Shown in pieces: positions 1 through 11,370 of a stretch of DNA of 64,000 bases; positions within the stretch are counted from its first letter, which is position 1, and the number at the start of each line of letters is the position of its first letter. A model generated the notes under the pieces. It had not been told where the DNA came from. It saw only the letters and a program-made list of their open reading frames with translations, and searched no databases. The DNA comes from Cyanophora paradoxa (taxonomy: Eukaryota; Glaucocystophyceae; Cyanophorales; Cyanophoraceae), in contig QPMI01000409.1 of the NCBI GenBank assembly GCA_004431415.1, positions 62,001-126,000 of the forward strand. The letters are read 5' to 3'. The position numbers and the translations under genes are program-made.

Positions 1-1
1 G

Positions 2-862
2 CGTTTTGAAGAGAAGCGAAAGGAGCGTGAACAGGATCTTGGTCAGCTTTTGTGCATCTGGTTTTATAATATTCACCGCTTTGATGAATGCTGCAGCCCT
101 CATCAATGCTGTTCTGGAGCGTGAAAAGCTGGAGGAGGGCCGAGAAATGGAGAAGAAGGTGCGCCTGCTTTTCAAAATGAAGCCTTTCTACTCATCTCAT
201 GTTTCATGCAGAGGCAACTCAGAGAAGAGGCAATCGCCTTCCGGAAGTATCTCGAACAGCAGATGAAGCTGGAGGTTGAAGGCGAGGCGGAAATGAACCG
301 CCTTCTCCAGCTCGAGCAAGAGAAGGCCTGGCAGGTCGGCTCTAATGACTCACTGTCGCAAGGTGTACACATGTCTAAAATGGGGAGTAATTCGCAACAG
401 AAACGCCAAGCAGAGTGGGCTAAGGAAGAGGAGATGCGGAATCGCTTGATGCGGGAGGTTCTGGAGGAGCGCAAGCGGCAAATCGAGGAGAGGCGGGAGC
501 AGATTCGCCGTCGGCAGGAGGAGGCAGTACTTGAACGCCAGCTGCTAGAGGCTGAGGTCCAGCGGCTCTCGGCAGTGGAAGCTAGCAAGGAGGTCTTCGC
601 TAAACAGGGCCGGCTGGACAACCAGGCATTCATCGTTCAGCAGGTTCGATGCTTCATGCAGTTCCTGGGTCACCAAAATGCTAATTCATGTTCACTGCAG
701 ATTAAGGAACACGAGGATGAAAGGGCACGTCGCCGTGAGGAGGAATCCAGGGCAACTGAAGCAGTTGCCGCTGCTGAAGCTGCCTACCAAGCGAAGCTTG
801 CATTGGAGCTTCAGCGTGGTGCTCAGATGATTAGCTATGGCCGCCGGGCAACCCGCAGGTGA
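2..862 (+). CDS. Coiled-coil ciliary protein, CFAP53/TPH-domain-like (5' partial)
   Basis: The gene enters from the left edge, so its start is missing. Exons joined by hand are 2-41, 97-158, 212-334, 401-643 and 701-862, with GT-AG introns of 55, 53, 66 and 57 bases; the last two introns have lengths divisible by three and no stop. The protein is almost entirely charged alpha-helix rich in E, R, K and Q (RFEEKRKEREQDL, then RQLREEAIAFRKYLEQQ, then MREVLEERKRQIEERREQIR), ending in IKEHEDERARRREE and AAYQAKLALELQRGA before the stop. This is the trichohyalin-plectin-homology style of CFAP53, MNS1 and trichoplein, microtubule-inner or axoneme-associated proteins. The spacing of the C-terminal helices looks most like CFAP53, but coiled coils are easily confused, so only the ciliary TPH-type call is firm. 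The axonemal genes DNALI1 and LRRC9 lie elsewhere in the window. Confidence 0.55.
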
Positions 863-1316
863 TCCTGAGGCATTGTTCACACATGCTATGATCTAGTGCT
901 CTTTCTACGCTACGGGCGCGGCCGGACCTCCTACCTCAGCGCTTTAACTGTACCCGTGCTGTTTGGGTGAGAGCGTAACCCGCAGGGACTGGTGCCCTGA
1001 TGGAGAAAAGGGGATCGGAGCCTAGCGCTAGCTGGCTACGAACCGAGCAGGCGCTTCGCATCCACGCCTGTGCCGTAGCGGATGAAGATGCTCCTGCGAG
1101 TACGATTACGATTGCGATCGGGCGGCGCTGGGAGGGGCGAGCCGGCCCTAGGCCTAGACGGAAAATTATGCCGTGGCTAGGCCGTGTCGGGACTAGGCGG
1201 GGGGAGCAGCGATTGTGTATAGGCGTGTATAGACACAAGTGCTTGATGATCTAGTGCTTGAACCTGGTCCAGAACGTCTAGCTGGCTGGTCCACAACTCA
1301 AGTTGGGGTCTGCTGC

Positions 1317-1334
1317 TTAGGGTTAGGGTTAGGG
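1317..1334 (+). repeat. Interstitial telomere-like (TTAGGG)3
   Basis: Three perfect head-to-tail TTAGGG units in an intergenic region with coding genes on both sides. The unit is the vertebrate and fungal type, not the plant TTTAGGG type. The array is too short to be a functional telomere and could be a repair scar or chance. Confidence 0.7.
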
Positions 1335-1448
1335 TACACACAGATGGACACCTCATTTCTATCTCTAGCCATTTGTCTCGGTGTGTGCGAATTCATTATC
1401 TTCAAGTTGGGGTCTGCTGCTGGCCCAGTGCTGTGGGGGGCGGGGGGC

Positions 1449-1472
1449 GGGGGGGGGGGGGGGGGGGGGGGG
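1449..1472. repeat. Poly-G run of 24
   Basis: Uninterrupted G run preceded by a 6-G run, flanked by two copies of a GTCTGCTGCTGGCCCAGTGC-like block. Its exact length is likely uncertain in any assembly. Such a tract could form G-quadruplex DNA. Confidence 0.8.
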
Positions 1473-1640
1473 TGTCTGCTGCTGGCCCAGTGCTGGGGGG
1501 GGGGGGGAAGAAGTTGCTCAACCAGAGCGAGTTCGCGCGCGCGAGAGTAGCTATAGCTAGTAGCTATAGGCAATCTCCGATAGCTCGTACCAATCTCCCT
1601 CCTATACTTGGATACGTCGATTTTGCACTTCGAGAAACAT

Positions 1641-1682
1641 ACACCAACACTTGGATACGCAACACCAACACTTGGATACGCA
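1641..1682 (+). repeat. Tandem duplication, 21-bp unit x2
   Basis: Two perfect adjacent copies of a 21-bp unit beginning ACACCAACACTTGG, followed by degenerate partial copies (CTTGGATACGCA, TTGTACGCG) up to about 1720. It ends about 40 bp before the RBBP5 start codon, so it lies in the promoter or 5' UTR. Confidence 0.8.
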
Positions 1683-1760
1683 ACACTTGTACGCGCTTGG
1701 ATACGCATTACTTGTACGCGTTGGCGGAGGCGGCTCTGCGACGCGAAGGCTGGGAGGAAG

Positions 1761-3482
1761 ATGAACCTCGAGCTGCTGAGTGCGCGTTCCCGCCTTAGTG
1801 CGGCGAGACGTGAGCGCGCCCCGACGCGAGCGCGCATTCGCAGACCCATTCGATAGCGCGTACGATTTCCCCGAGGCGCGCAGTTCCAGCGTGCTTCCCG
1901 CAAGCGGCTCTGACCATGCGCAGATCATCGAAGAGTGCCTTGAAAACGGCTTTGCAACTACCTGCGCTTTCAACCGCAAGGGCACTTTGCTTGCTGTAGG
2001 CGCCTCCGACGGACGCTGCGTCATCTGGGACTTCGATACGAAAGGGGTGGCCCGTGTGTTGACACACGGCCACGCTCGCGCTGTGACCTCCGTGAGGTCC
2101 GCTGCGTGCACCTCTGCGCATACATGGTAGATCCGCTCATTGTTTCTGTAGTTGGTCGAAAGATGGCCGACGTCTTCTCTCGTCCGCGAATGACTGGAAG
2201 ATTATCATGTGGGACATTGTCACAGGCAACAAGGTCGTCACCTTGGACCTGGGAACTGTGGTCCTCTTTGCGCAGCTCCTCTATAGGAACGGGTATCTGC
2301 CTTCCTGCCAATCTGAGTAATTTCATCTGACATCGACAAGGAACTACTGGTGTGTGGCCTGTCCACTGCTATCGGCACCAGTTCTAATCAACTTGGATAA
2401 GCCGGATGAGAGATTCGTTCTCCCTACCTCGGAGGATGGCGACGCAGCAGGGCCGAGTGATGCATGTCTCCTAATTTGTTTGCTGTACACATAGTAAACT
2501 GATGTATTTGTGCAGAGTAAGAGCTCCAAAGGAGGCGCGACTGCGATAGCTGTCTTCAGCAAATCAGGAGATCGAATATACGTGGGAAATTCGAAAGGGG
2601 TGGTCTACATTGTCGATTCGTCCAGTCGGGAGGTGCTATCTTCTTTGTGCATGTTTTGTGACGATCATTTGACCAATTTTGCTGTGTCAATCAGGTGATA
2701 TCGTCTTTTAGAGTTCCAGGAAATGCGGCAATCAAGTCTATCTCTTTCGACAAGAAGGGCAAGTTTATTCTCCTGAATTCCAGTGACCGTGTTGTGCGCA
2801 TCTTCGATGCGGAAACGTACACCTGTATGCGAGAGTTTCAAGACTACGTGAACAAGATGCAGTGGAAGAAGTGCTGCTTCAGCGGGAATATGGATTACGT
2901 TATTGGAGGTGACTGGAAGCCCCATCATTCCAGTCCTGCCTATCTTAAAGTCCGCAGGGTCTGCACAGAAGCAAGAGCACAACATCTACATCTGGAACAC
3001 ATACGGGCAGCTCGTCAAAATCCTTGAGGGCCCCAAGGAAGGCATCATGGATCTTGTGGTTCGTTGCCGCTGGGATCTTTCATGTCACGTGCTTTCCTTG
3101 AACTTTTCCGTACATCAGTGGCACCCAACAAGGCCAGTAATCGCATCTTGTTCAACTTCTGGTGTTGTGTACATTTGGGCCAAGAACTACACGGAGAACT
3201 GGAGTGCTTTCGCTCCTGATTTCAAAGAGCTCGAAGAAAACGAGGAATATGAAGAGAAAGAGGATGAGTTCGATGTGGTGCGCTTATTTTGTGCAGCTTC
3301 CCCGATTTTTCTCCGAAGTGTCGTGCCGTGAACAGGTCCCCGAAAACGACAAAGCAAAGAAGAAGTTGGAGACCGAGGACGAGTTGGTTGACATCCTCGA
3401 GGTAGAACGCGACCCGGATGCTTCTGATGATGAGGACTTCTTGCTGAGCCTCCCCACACGGCCTGAGCGGGATGCTCGATAG
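1761..3482 (+). CDS. RBBP5: RBBP5/SWD1 homologue, COMPASS/MLL WD40 subunit
   Basis: WD40 subunit of the COMPASS/MLL histone H3K4 methyltransferase complex in the nucleus. The start at 1761 gives MNLELL, the family's own N-terminus. Splicing 1779 to 1844 restores MNLELLNPFDSAYDFPEA; splicing 2096 to 2152 restores AVTSVSWSKDGRRLLSS. Later introns at 2633-2694, 2909-2957 and 3059-3118 are clear. Landmarks match the family in order: FNRKGTLLAVGASDGRCVIWDF, AIKSISFDKKGKFIL, MQWKKCCFSG, WHPTRPVIAS, then the WD40-to-hinge signature ENWSAFAPDFKELEENEEYEE, which is the region known in RbBP5 to contact the ASH2L/SET module. The acidic tail ends DEDFLLSLPTRPERDAR and is shorter than in animals. Exon joints between about 2240 and 2510 are uncertain, although CPLLSAPVLINLDKP there is plainly the middle propeller. 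Confidence 0.93.
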
Positions 3483-3865
3483 AAGTGATAGTGTTCAAAG
3501 AGTAGCCTACAACACTCACCCGAGCCCATGGCCACCTCCGGATCCCTGCAGCTGCAGCTGGCTGGCTGCGGCCGCGGGGTATACGTAATCCGCCTAGGCC
3601 TCCCGGTACGGAGCATTCGGACCCGGGTACGTATAGCTTTGGAGTGCAGTCTCTCCCAGCAGGCTAGCGCTAGCTACGGGCTGGCTACAGCTGAAACTCC
3701 TCCTCTAGCACTGCAAGCACTGCGCGACAACCTCGCCGACAACCGCCGAAGACAACAAGGCACGCCCTACTTAGCTAAACCTTGGTTAAGCGGTCTACGA
3801 CACGCTAGCGGCATCGAGAAGGCACGCCAGACTTCGTAGCTAAGCCTCCGGCGTCCGGCGGGACG
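3483..3865. other. Intergenic, nothing recognised
   Basis: A 383-bp spacer between two co-directional genes. It is rich in GCTAGC/GCTGGC short palindromes. Base composition steps up from moderate GC in RBBP5 to extreme GC in the next gene across this spacer. No RNA gene or promoter motif was convincing. Confidence 0.5.
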
Positions 3866-6707
3866 ATGGCGGCAGCGGAGAAGGTGCCGCTGGACAAGGT
3901 GCAGTGTCGGAGGGTGCTCGAGAAGTCGTGAGTTCTACGTGCCGCGCCCGTCCCGGAAACCGCCCCCCTGACGCCCGATGCGCCCGCACAGCCCCCAGGA
4001 CAGGACTTTTCAAGAGGCGTGCTCTGAGTCGCCGCGCGGCCCCGACGACTAGCTCTGACGGAGCCTACCGCAGATCCTCATCATCTTGGAACTCCTGGAG
4101 GGCGTCCGTGCCTTCCAAAACATCCCGCGGGACCAGAAGGCCGAGCTGTGCAGGCAGGTGAAGTACCAGAAGTACCCCGCGGGCGCCACGGGTGCGCCGG
4201 ACCACCCCACGGTTGGCCTGGCCGAGCCGCGGTCTCATTCTCGCCCGCAGTTTTTAGTCAAGGGGACGTGGGCAGCGCCTTCTTCATCGTCTTCTCCGGC
4301 TTTCTCGACGTGCTGGTGACGAATGACAAGGGGATCACGAGCACCGTCTCGCACCTCACCGAGGGCGCCACGTTCGGTGCCTGGCCTCCCTCCCTCCTCC
4401 CTTACTCCCCGCCCCTGCTCGGCACTCTCAAAGCTTCGGTGGGGACAGGCGAGGTCGCGCTCACGCAGACGACGACCCGCACGGTGCGCCGCCTCTCCCC
4501 CCCCCCCCCCCCCCCCCCCCCTCCCTCCTCCCTCATCCCCTCCCAGCAGCGAGACTCTCTATCGCCCGCTGACTTCTGCCCCGCCCGCCCCCTATGCAGG
4601 CCTCGATCATCGCGAAGAACGACACGGAGCTGCTCGCGATCGAGAAGCGGGACTACGACGCCATCCTCAAGAGCCCCCTCGCCCACGAGCTCAAGGAGAA
4701 GCTCGAGTTCCTGCGCCGCGTCCCCGTCTTCCAGGTGCGCCCCGCCCCGACCCCGCCACCCCAGCTTCCTCCGCCGCTAGCATTGGCTGGAGATCCCCCC
4801 GCCTCGCCGAGGCTTGGCCTCCGCTTCGAGGCTCTTTTCTGAGCTTGCTTGGTTCAGGGTTCCCGGGCGCTGCCTCTCAGCTAGCATATAGTTCTGGCGG
4901 GCCTCTCGCCTAGCTTGAGCCCCTCCGTGTGGAGCTGACGGGAGGCGCCGCGCCGGGCCGCCGCGCCGCAGAGGGCCCAGTCGGCGATGGAGCTGCACTC
5001 CCTCACGTACGTCATGAACCTGCGCACGTACCCCCGCAACGCCGTCATCATCCGCGAGGCGCGTCGGCCCCACGCCCCTGCCCTCTCCAAACTGCGAATC
5101 GTACTTCATTCCCCTAAACTCGATTATCCCCTAAACTTAATTATCGTGGGCACATCGACGCGCCCCCTTGAGGCGGGCCCCTGAAGCGGGCTGGCGGCCA
5201 GGGCGAGGATGCGGACGCGATCTTCTTCGTGAAAAGCGGGGAGCTCGCCATCATCAAGCGCCTCGCCATCTCCACGGGGCGCTCCACCCCGGACTCCCGC
5301 GCTCCCGAGTTCCCGGGTGCGCCCCCGCGCCGCCTTCCCCGCCCCCCTCCCGACTTGTACCCCTTGAACGTTCTCGCTCGACAGATCCATGGGAGGTGCC
5401 CCGCCCCGGAGAGCCCGTGCGCTCCTTCTGCTTCGCTCGCGCCTCCGCTCGACCCGAGGGGCGCGCCGCGCAGGGGTACAAGGACCCGACAGCGGGGCGG
5501 CGGGCGCCCGTGGAGACGCCCCTCGCGGTGCGCCCCCGCGGGACCGCGCGAGGCTCACGAACGCCGGCGGTGTTTCTTAGCGTCCGTCCTGCACGCTCAA
5601 GCTTGAACCGGAGCGGGATTTTACTACTAAACTAGATCCCGGGGCTGTCGGGGCTGTGTCTAGTTTCGTTTAGCCAGCTGACCTCCAGCGGCAGGCGCCG
5701 CGCTCGCTGGAGGCGCGCAGGGCGCAGGCGGTGCTGCACGCGGGGGCGCCCCGCGGCCGCCGCCTCGCCACGGCGCGGCAGCGCATGGAGGCCCTCGTGC
5801 GCGACACGGGCGCCCGGCCCTTCGCCGCCCCCGAGGGGCCCGCCCCCGTCTCCCTGCCCCCGCTCCCCCTCTCCACCCTCCCCTCCAGCAGCCCTGCCCG
5901 TGCGCCGCGCTGCGAGCAGCCAGCGGTCCCTCCCACCCGCTCGCCGGCCTAACGCTCTCGGTCCCGCCAGGGCGCCCCCTGGAACCCCTCTCTGCGCGGG
6001 TCGAGCCGAGCGCTCCCCAGGAGCCCCTCCCCGCCGGCTCGCAAACCAGCCGCCCGCATGCCTCCAGCGACGCGCTCCACTCCAGCCACGTGCGCGGAGA
6101 CCGTGGCGAGTGGCTTGCAACGGCTGACAGTCTGCCCGCCCCTTCGCGCAGGGCGCCCACCACAAGAAGAGGCAACCGGGCGCCCACCCGCCCTCGGCAC
6201 CAAAGGCGAGCGGCCACCGCACCCCGCCCCGCCCCGCCCCGCCCCGCCCGCCCCGCGTTCAGGCCGCACCGCCCGCGCTGCTCTGACGCGCCCGCGGGGG
6301 GCGCAGGAGGTGCGGTTCGTGGAGATCGGGTGCCTGGCGGCGTACGACTGCTTCGGGGAGGTCGGGATCCTCCAGAAGGCGCAGCGGAGCACGACGATCA
6401 TAGCGCGGAGTCCCGTGGAGGTCTACGTGATGACCAAATGGGACTTCCTAAGGCGCGCCTCCAAGCAGATTCTGAACGCCATGCGCGCCGGCATTTCCAA
6501 GTACCCCGGCGATGAGGAACTCATCTCCGCCTTCTACGAGTGCGCTTGTTGTTTTTGGGGTGGGCGCCGGCCCCCGGAATGCGGGCGCTGATGGGCCGGG
6601 GTGCGCGGCGCAGGGACCAGCACTGGCGGGTCTTCAAGCGGGACCTGATCGCTCAGATCCAGCTCGAGAGGAAGGCCTCGCGCCCGCCGGGGCAGTCCCA
6701 CACATAG
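3866..6707 (+). CDS. Tandem cyclic-nucleotide-binding-domain protein
   Basis: Predicted cAMP/cGMP sensor with two CNB domains and no visible kinase or channel segment. It starts MAAAEKVPLDKVQCRRVLEK at 3866. Domain 1 is assembled from exons near 4086-4188, 4249-4376, 4452-4489 and 4594-4732. It includes VFSQGDVGSAFFIVFSG and the phosphate-binding cassette FGEVALTQTTTRTASI, whose Glu and Arg contact cyclic phosphate in this family. Domain 2 begins near 4980 (YVMNLRTYPRNAVIIRE), continues DADAIFFVKSGELAIIKR, and its cassette FGEVGILQKAQRSTTI is at about 6352-6405. A long low-complexity segment separates the two halves of domain 2. The C-terminal exon HWRVFKRDLIAQIQLERK, ending at 6707, resembles the NWxxYKxxL tail seen in many protist CNB proteins. 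The intron near 4497 carries a 25-C run. Targets and location are unknown; CNBD2-like flagellar roles are possible. Confidence 0.8.
4497..4521 (+). repeat. Poly-C run of 25 inside an intron
   Basis: Lies in the intron between the cassette exon (ending near 4489) and the exon starting ASIIAKNDTELL at about 4594. It is followed by further C/T-rich sequence and a CAG acceptor, so it probably acts as part of an oversized polypyrimidine tract. Confidence 0.75.
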
Positions 6708-6881
6708 GCCTCTCTCTGTCCGAGCTTTTTTTCCGTCTGTGCTCTGCTTCTAAGCGGGGCAGCGCTTGTGTGTAGATTTGATGTGACTCTGTGAAAACGC
6801 GCTTCTCTTTTCTGTTATTCGTTTCGCGCGGTTGCGCTGCCTAAGGACACTCCCTGGCACTGCCTAATGCGAGCCGCGGGG

Positions 6882-9800
6882 CTACTTTGGGCGCTTGAAG
6901 ACGATGCGGGTGTCGCCGCCCTCCTTGCGGGATCCGCCCTCCTGCATCTCCTTGCGCTTCGACACGATGACGATTTTCTGCACGACGGGAGAGAGCGTGC
7001 GCGTGAGCAGACGAAGAAGCGGGTGAGGAAGAAGGGAGCGAGGCGGGCGTACGCGGGTGGCGAGGGAGGTGCGGGCGGCGGCGAGGGCGTGGAGCTCGGG
7101 GAGGGAGAGAGGGGTGGCGAAGGCGGGCGGGACGCGCTCCGGGATGAGGAGGGCCTCGAGGGCGGCGAGGGCGTCGATGGCGGCCTGGCGCACGCGGGCC
7201 TCGGCGGCGGCGGGGCCGCCCCCGACGCAGTAGACGACGAGGCGCTCGGCGAACTGCGCGAGGGCCTCGGGCCCGAGGCGCGGGAAGAGGACGGAGGCGG
7301 CCGTCTGGCGCTCGAGGAACTCGCGCTCGCAGCGGAGGGCGCGGAGGACGGCGAGGCGGAGGCCGAAGCAGGCGCCGGCGCGCTGGAGGGCGGCGGGGCG
7401 GTCCTTCTTGGAGGCCCCCGCCCCCCCGTCTACCAGGTCCATGATGGCCGCCAGCACGCGCCCCGCCCGCGCGCACGCCGCCGGCCTGCCGCGCAGGCGG
7501 CGGCGTGAGTGAGCGCGGCGCAGAGGGATCGAGGCGCGGTCGCTCACTTGGAGGCGGGCTTGGCGTCGGAGGCGAGGAGGCTGTCGGCGGTGACGCGGAG
7601 GAGGGCGGCGACGGCGGCGGCGCGGACGCTGTTGGCGTGCTGCGAGGCGAGGTACGCGAAGAAGTTCTCCTCCTTAAAGTCCACCTTCCCCGCCTCCAGC
7701 CGCGCGAAGACCTGCCGGGGGGGGGGGGGGCTCAGGCGGCTCAGGCGGGGCGGGAGGCCGGGCGAGGAGCGGGGCGGGCCTGCAGGCAGGCGCAGATGAC
7801 GACGTTCCAGGGGGAGGGCAGGTCGAAGGCGCGCGTGACGAAGCGCTTTGCTGTCTGCGGGGCGGGGTGAGGCGGGGGGAAGAAGCTTTGCGGGGAGAGA
7901 CCTCCGCTGCTCCTCCACGCCTCTTCTGAGCGCGGGGGCGGGGGCGGGGGCGGGGCGGACCTGGAGGACGCGGGAGCGAAGGGCCTCGCGGGGGTCCTTC
8001 TTGCCGTCGGCCTGGCCGGGGGCGAGGGCGGGGGGGATGCCGCAGGCGGCGAGGGCGCCCAGGGCCGCCGCCACGAGGAACGAGTCGTCCTCCTCGTTCG
8101 CCGAGTTGTCGATCCCCTGGGGGAGGCGCTGAGAGGGAGGGAGCAAGGGCTCGGAGACGGGGGACCTTGAGGAAGGTGGTGGTGAGGAGGTCCATGGGGT
8201 CCGCAAGGGTCGTCCCGTCCGCGTGGCGGGCGTGCGGGAGGGCCGCCAGCACGCCCTTCAGCGCGAAGTACTCCGTCAGCGGGCTGAACTTGACCGGCGC
8301 CACGAACCCCGACTCCTTCTCGATGAAGTGCCGCCTGCGCGCGCGCGAGCTCGGCATGCGCGCGCGCTGCCGGCTCGCCGCGCCCCTCGGGCGGCGGCGG
8401 GGGCCGGCCCGCCTCACCTGAAGTAGCGCTGGAGGTACGAGACGCCGACGAAGCCGTTCTCCTCGCGGGACATGGCGGCGAGGGCGGCGGCGGCGGCGGC
8501 GCGGACGCCGTGGAAGAGCCACTGCGCCTGCACCGCCTCGTGCAGCGTCTGCACCGCCGTCGTCGTCGCCGCCTGCTGCAGCCCCGCGATCGCCTGCGGG
8601 GGAGTAGAAGTTCAGGAAGAGGCGGGAAGGGAAGGGAAGGGAGGAGTGTTTGGGTGGGCGCACGGCGAGCTGGGAGGCGACGTCGTTGTCGCGCTTGAGC
8701 TGGAGGCGCCAGGCGCGCTCGACCTGGTTCACGGTCGCCTTGACGATGCTCTCGCCCGCCGGGTCCACCCGCACGAAGTAGACCCCGCTCGACGAGCTGC
8801 CGAAGTGGACCCGGGTCGGCGCGCAACGCGGGGCGGGCGAGGGAGCAGCGAGCGGGCGCACGGCTCGCTCTGCCCGTCCCCTTCCGTCTCCTTCTCGTCG
8901 GGGCCGTCGGGGCCGGCGCCGGCGTCGGGCTCCCCGGCCTTGTGCTTGCGCTGCCGCCGCCGCGGCTGGAACTTGGTCTGCACGGGCAGCTCGAAGCTCT
9001 GGATCTCGTCCAGCTCCCGGATGTTGATCGCGTGCTGCCGCCGGCCCTCACGGACGCGCCCAAAGTACGCGACGAAAGACGAAGTGCACCTCGAAGTTGC
9101 CGGAGCTCTCGTAGATGCGGACGGTGAGGGTGGCGCGGAAGCGCGCGCGGGGCTTGACGAGGAGCATGACGGAGTGGCGCTTGCGGTTGTAGACGTAGCC
9201 GCAGGTCATCTCGGGGGCCTCGGCGCGCGCCGCCCAGCCCTCCACCGCCTTCTTCATGTCCATCCCCGTGCACTTCTTGATGGCCCGCACCAGCGCCCGC
9301 GCGCTCTGCTGGCCCCCGTGCGACGCGCCGGCCGAGGCGGAGGCGGAGGCGGAGGGCCCCGGCTGCCCGTCGGTGCCGAGCAGGCGCCGGACGACGGCCT
9401 TGAAGGCGTCGAAGCCGAGGCGGGCCTCGATGCAGCGGAGGACGAGGGCGGCCTTGGGGCCGTGCAGGTCGGCGGCGGCCGTCAGGGGGTCCGAGGCGGG
9501 GTCGCTGAGGACGTGCGGCCGCTCCAGCACGGCGGAGCGCTCCTGGGCGAGCGCGAAGGCGACGTGGTTGCGCCCCAGGATCGCCGCCACGCACGTGTCC
9601 CCGACCACGCGGCGCAGGCCCGCCGCCACCCACTCCTCCCGCCACGAGGGGGCCCCCGTGAGCGGCACCAGCGCCGCGCCGGCGAGCGCCCGCGGGAGCT
9701 CCTCGCGGAGCGCGATGCTCGTCTCCACGCCGGGGGTCAGGAGCGTGGCGCTGCGGCCGCGGCGTGGGCGGCGGGGCGGGCGGCGGCTGGGCGGGCGGGA

Positions 9801-11174
9801 GGGGGGCGCGCTCACTCGAGGAGGCAGACGGAGAGGCCGGAGACGCGGAGGCCCTCGACGGGGAGGAAGACCGCCGAGAGCGCGTTCGCCGGCTTCACCC
9901 CCGCGTACTCTGCGCCCGCCCGGCCGGCGTCAGGCGCAGCCCGGCGCGGCGCGGCGCGCGGGAGGAGAGGGGCCGTTCGGACCGGAGAGGACCTGGAGGG
10001 TCTGCGGGGCGGGCGCGCCGGCGGGTCAGGAGCGGGCGGAAGCGAGGCGGGCCGGGGCGGGGGGCGCACGGCAGAGGCGACGGGGAGGGCGGCGGGGAGG
10101 AGCGGGGCGGAGTCGACGGGGGCGCGGAGGCGGAGGGCCGGGGCGGCGGAGTCGGCGTGCTCGGCGAAGGGACCGGCGGCGAGGACGAGCTCGCTCGCGG
10201 CGACGCTCTCGCGGACGTCGAGGGACCAGAGGGCGAGGGGGCCGGCGCGCCGCTGCAGGTTCGGGGGCGAGGGGGCGACGAGGGAGGCGGAGGCGGGGAG
10301 GGCGATCTCGAGGTGCCAGGGGTGCCGCGCCTCCACCCGCTCCACGCACGGCATCCACAGGCTCGCGTTCCCGAACTCCCCGTCCGTGAACAGGACTGCC
10401 GCGCCGCCTCGCCGGGGCGGGGCGGGGCGGGGCGGGGCGGGGCGGGGCGGGCGCAGAGGCGCACATGTGGTGGATGCGGGCGTGTTGGCGGAGGCGCGGG
10501 AGCCGCGCAGGCGGTCGACGAAGAAGATGCCGCCCGGCGGCCGCACCGACTCGAAGTACACGCGCACGGTCACAGTCGCCTCCAGCGGGGGCCCAGAGGA
10601 GCCCGTGCCCGCCTGCCTCGTTGCGTCAGCGGGACGAGGGACCCGGCGGCACGTCGGGACGGACCGAGAGCGCCGATGCGACCCGCGAGATGCTCGCGGC
10701 GGGGAGCTGGACGCAGACCTCGCCCTCGGAGGCGGCTTGCACAGCCGCCGCGAATCCAGCTTGAATCTTGGATGCATTTAGCTCGCCCAACGTGTCGGCG
10801 TCTGTCGGGAAGAGCGGCCTGTCCAGCGGGCTGTCAAGCGAGTACTCCGCTTGCGCCCCATCGACTTGGACCGTGATGATGCCTGCAGAGTCGATATGAG
10901 CGAGCAGAGGATGCACTGCAGCTAACGTAGAGCGCACGGCACGAGGAGCGAGCGTTCAGGTTGACCGCCTCGACAGGCTGCGTGAGGGCGAACTTGATGT
11001 CTGCGTAGCCGGCGACGCGGCGCTGTACGATATCGAACTCGGCGTGAAGCGCCTCGTGCAGCCTGCGGGCGGAAGGCGGTCGGGCCGCAGCGCCGCATGG
11101 GACGAGGACGGTTCTTACACTCGGCAGGAGGCGAGCACGGGCTGGTCGGCCGCCTCGCCGGCAACCCCGGCCAT
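6882..11174 (-). CDS. TAF2: TFIID subunit TAF2 (M1-aminopeptidase-like)
   Basis: Large TFIID subunit that contacts the initiator region of core promoters. The start is placed at 11174 (MAGVAGEAADQPVLASCR), spliced at the GTAAGA donor near 11115 into LHEALHAEFDIVQRRVAGYADIKFAL. In order come FAAAVQAASEGEVCVQLP; FESVRPPGGIFFVD; NASLWMPCVE, the degenerate peptidase-fold segment; PSWREEWVAAGLRRVVG; LVRAIKKCTGMDMKKAVEGW; and the diagnostic YNRKRHSVMLLV and YFVRVDPAGESIVKATVNQ, matching TAF2 FNRKRN and WIRIDPD. HEAT-like helices follow (DSFLVAAALGALAACG, SPWNVVICACLQ), with IVFKRPK at the stop. The zinc-binding HExxH motif of true M1 peptidases is not seen, as expected for TAF2. The gene is extremely GC-rich with a dozen or more short introns; individual boundaries are approximate. 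Confidence 0.9.
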
Positions 11175-11370
11175 GCCCCGCGTGCCGTCGGCACGGCGAT
11201 TTCGCCACCAAGCTTCAGGCGGTGGTGCTCGTCGCTGAGCGTACCCGTGCGATTTCGAGCTCAAGCCCCGCAGCAAGCCCGCAGCGCCTGCCGGGGGGGC
11301 AAGCTTCCTATCCTCGTCGTAGTTGCGCGGATCGCGCGCGCTGCCGCCGCCGCGCCGCTCCAGCGCCATC

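Larger units (their letters stand above)
863..1760. other. Repeat-rich intergenic region
   Basis: No gene is recognised in these 898 bases. The stretch holds three TTAGGG units, a 24-base G run, a 20-base sequence at 1298-1317 (TCAAGTTGGGGTCTGCTGCT) repeated near 1402, a second copy of the GTCTGCTGCTGGCCCAGTGC block after the G run, a TATAGCTAG-rich patch near 1547-1570 and a tandem 21-bp repeat. Several open frames cross it on both strands, but their composition is low-complexity Gly, Pro or Arg and no family is visible. The RBBP5 promoter should lie at its right end. Confidence 0.6.

Noticed and set aside
1000-1254. Open frames between the CFAP53-like gene and RBBP5
   Set aside because: Overlapping frames on both strands with no family resemblance, in a region of obvious repeats.
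8472-10781. 769-codon plus-strand open frame opposite TAF2
   Set aside because: It is the antisense shadow of TAF2 exons and introns in very GC-rich DNA, where stop codons are rare. Its composition is Arg/Gly/Ala with no recognisable domain, while the minus strand gives TAF2 signatures throughout.
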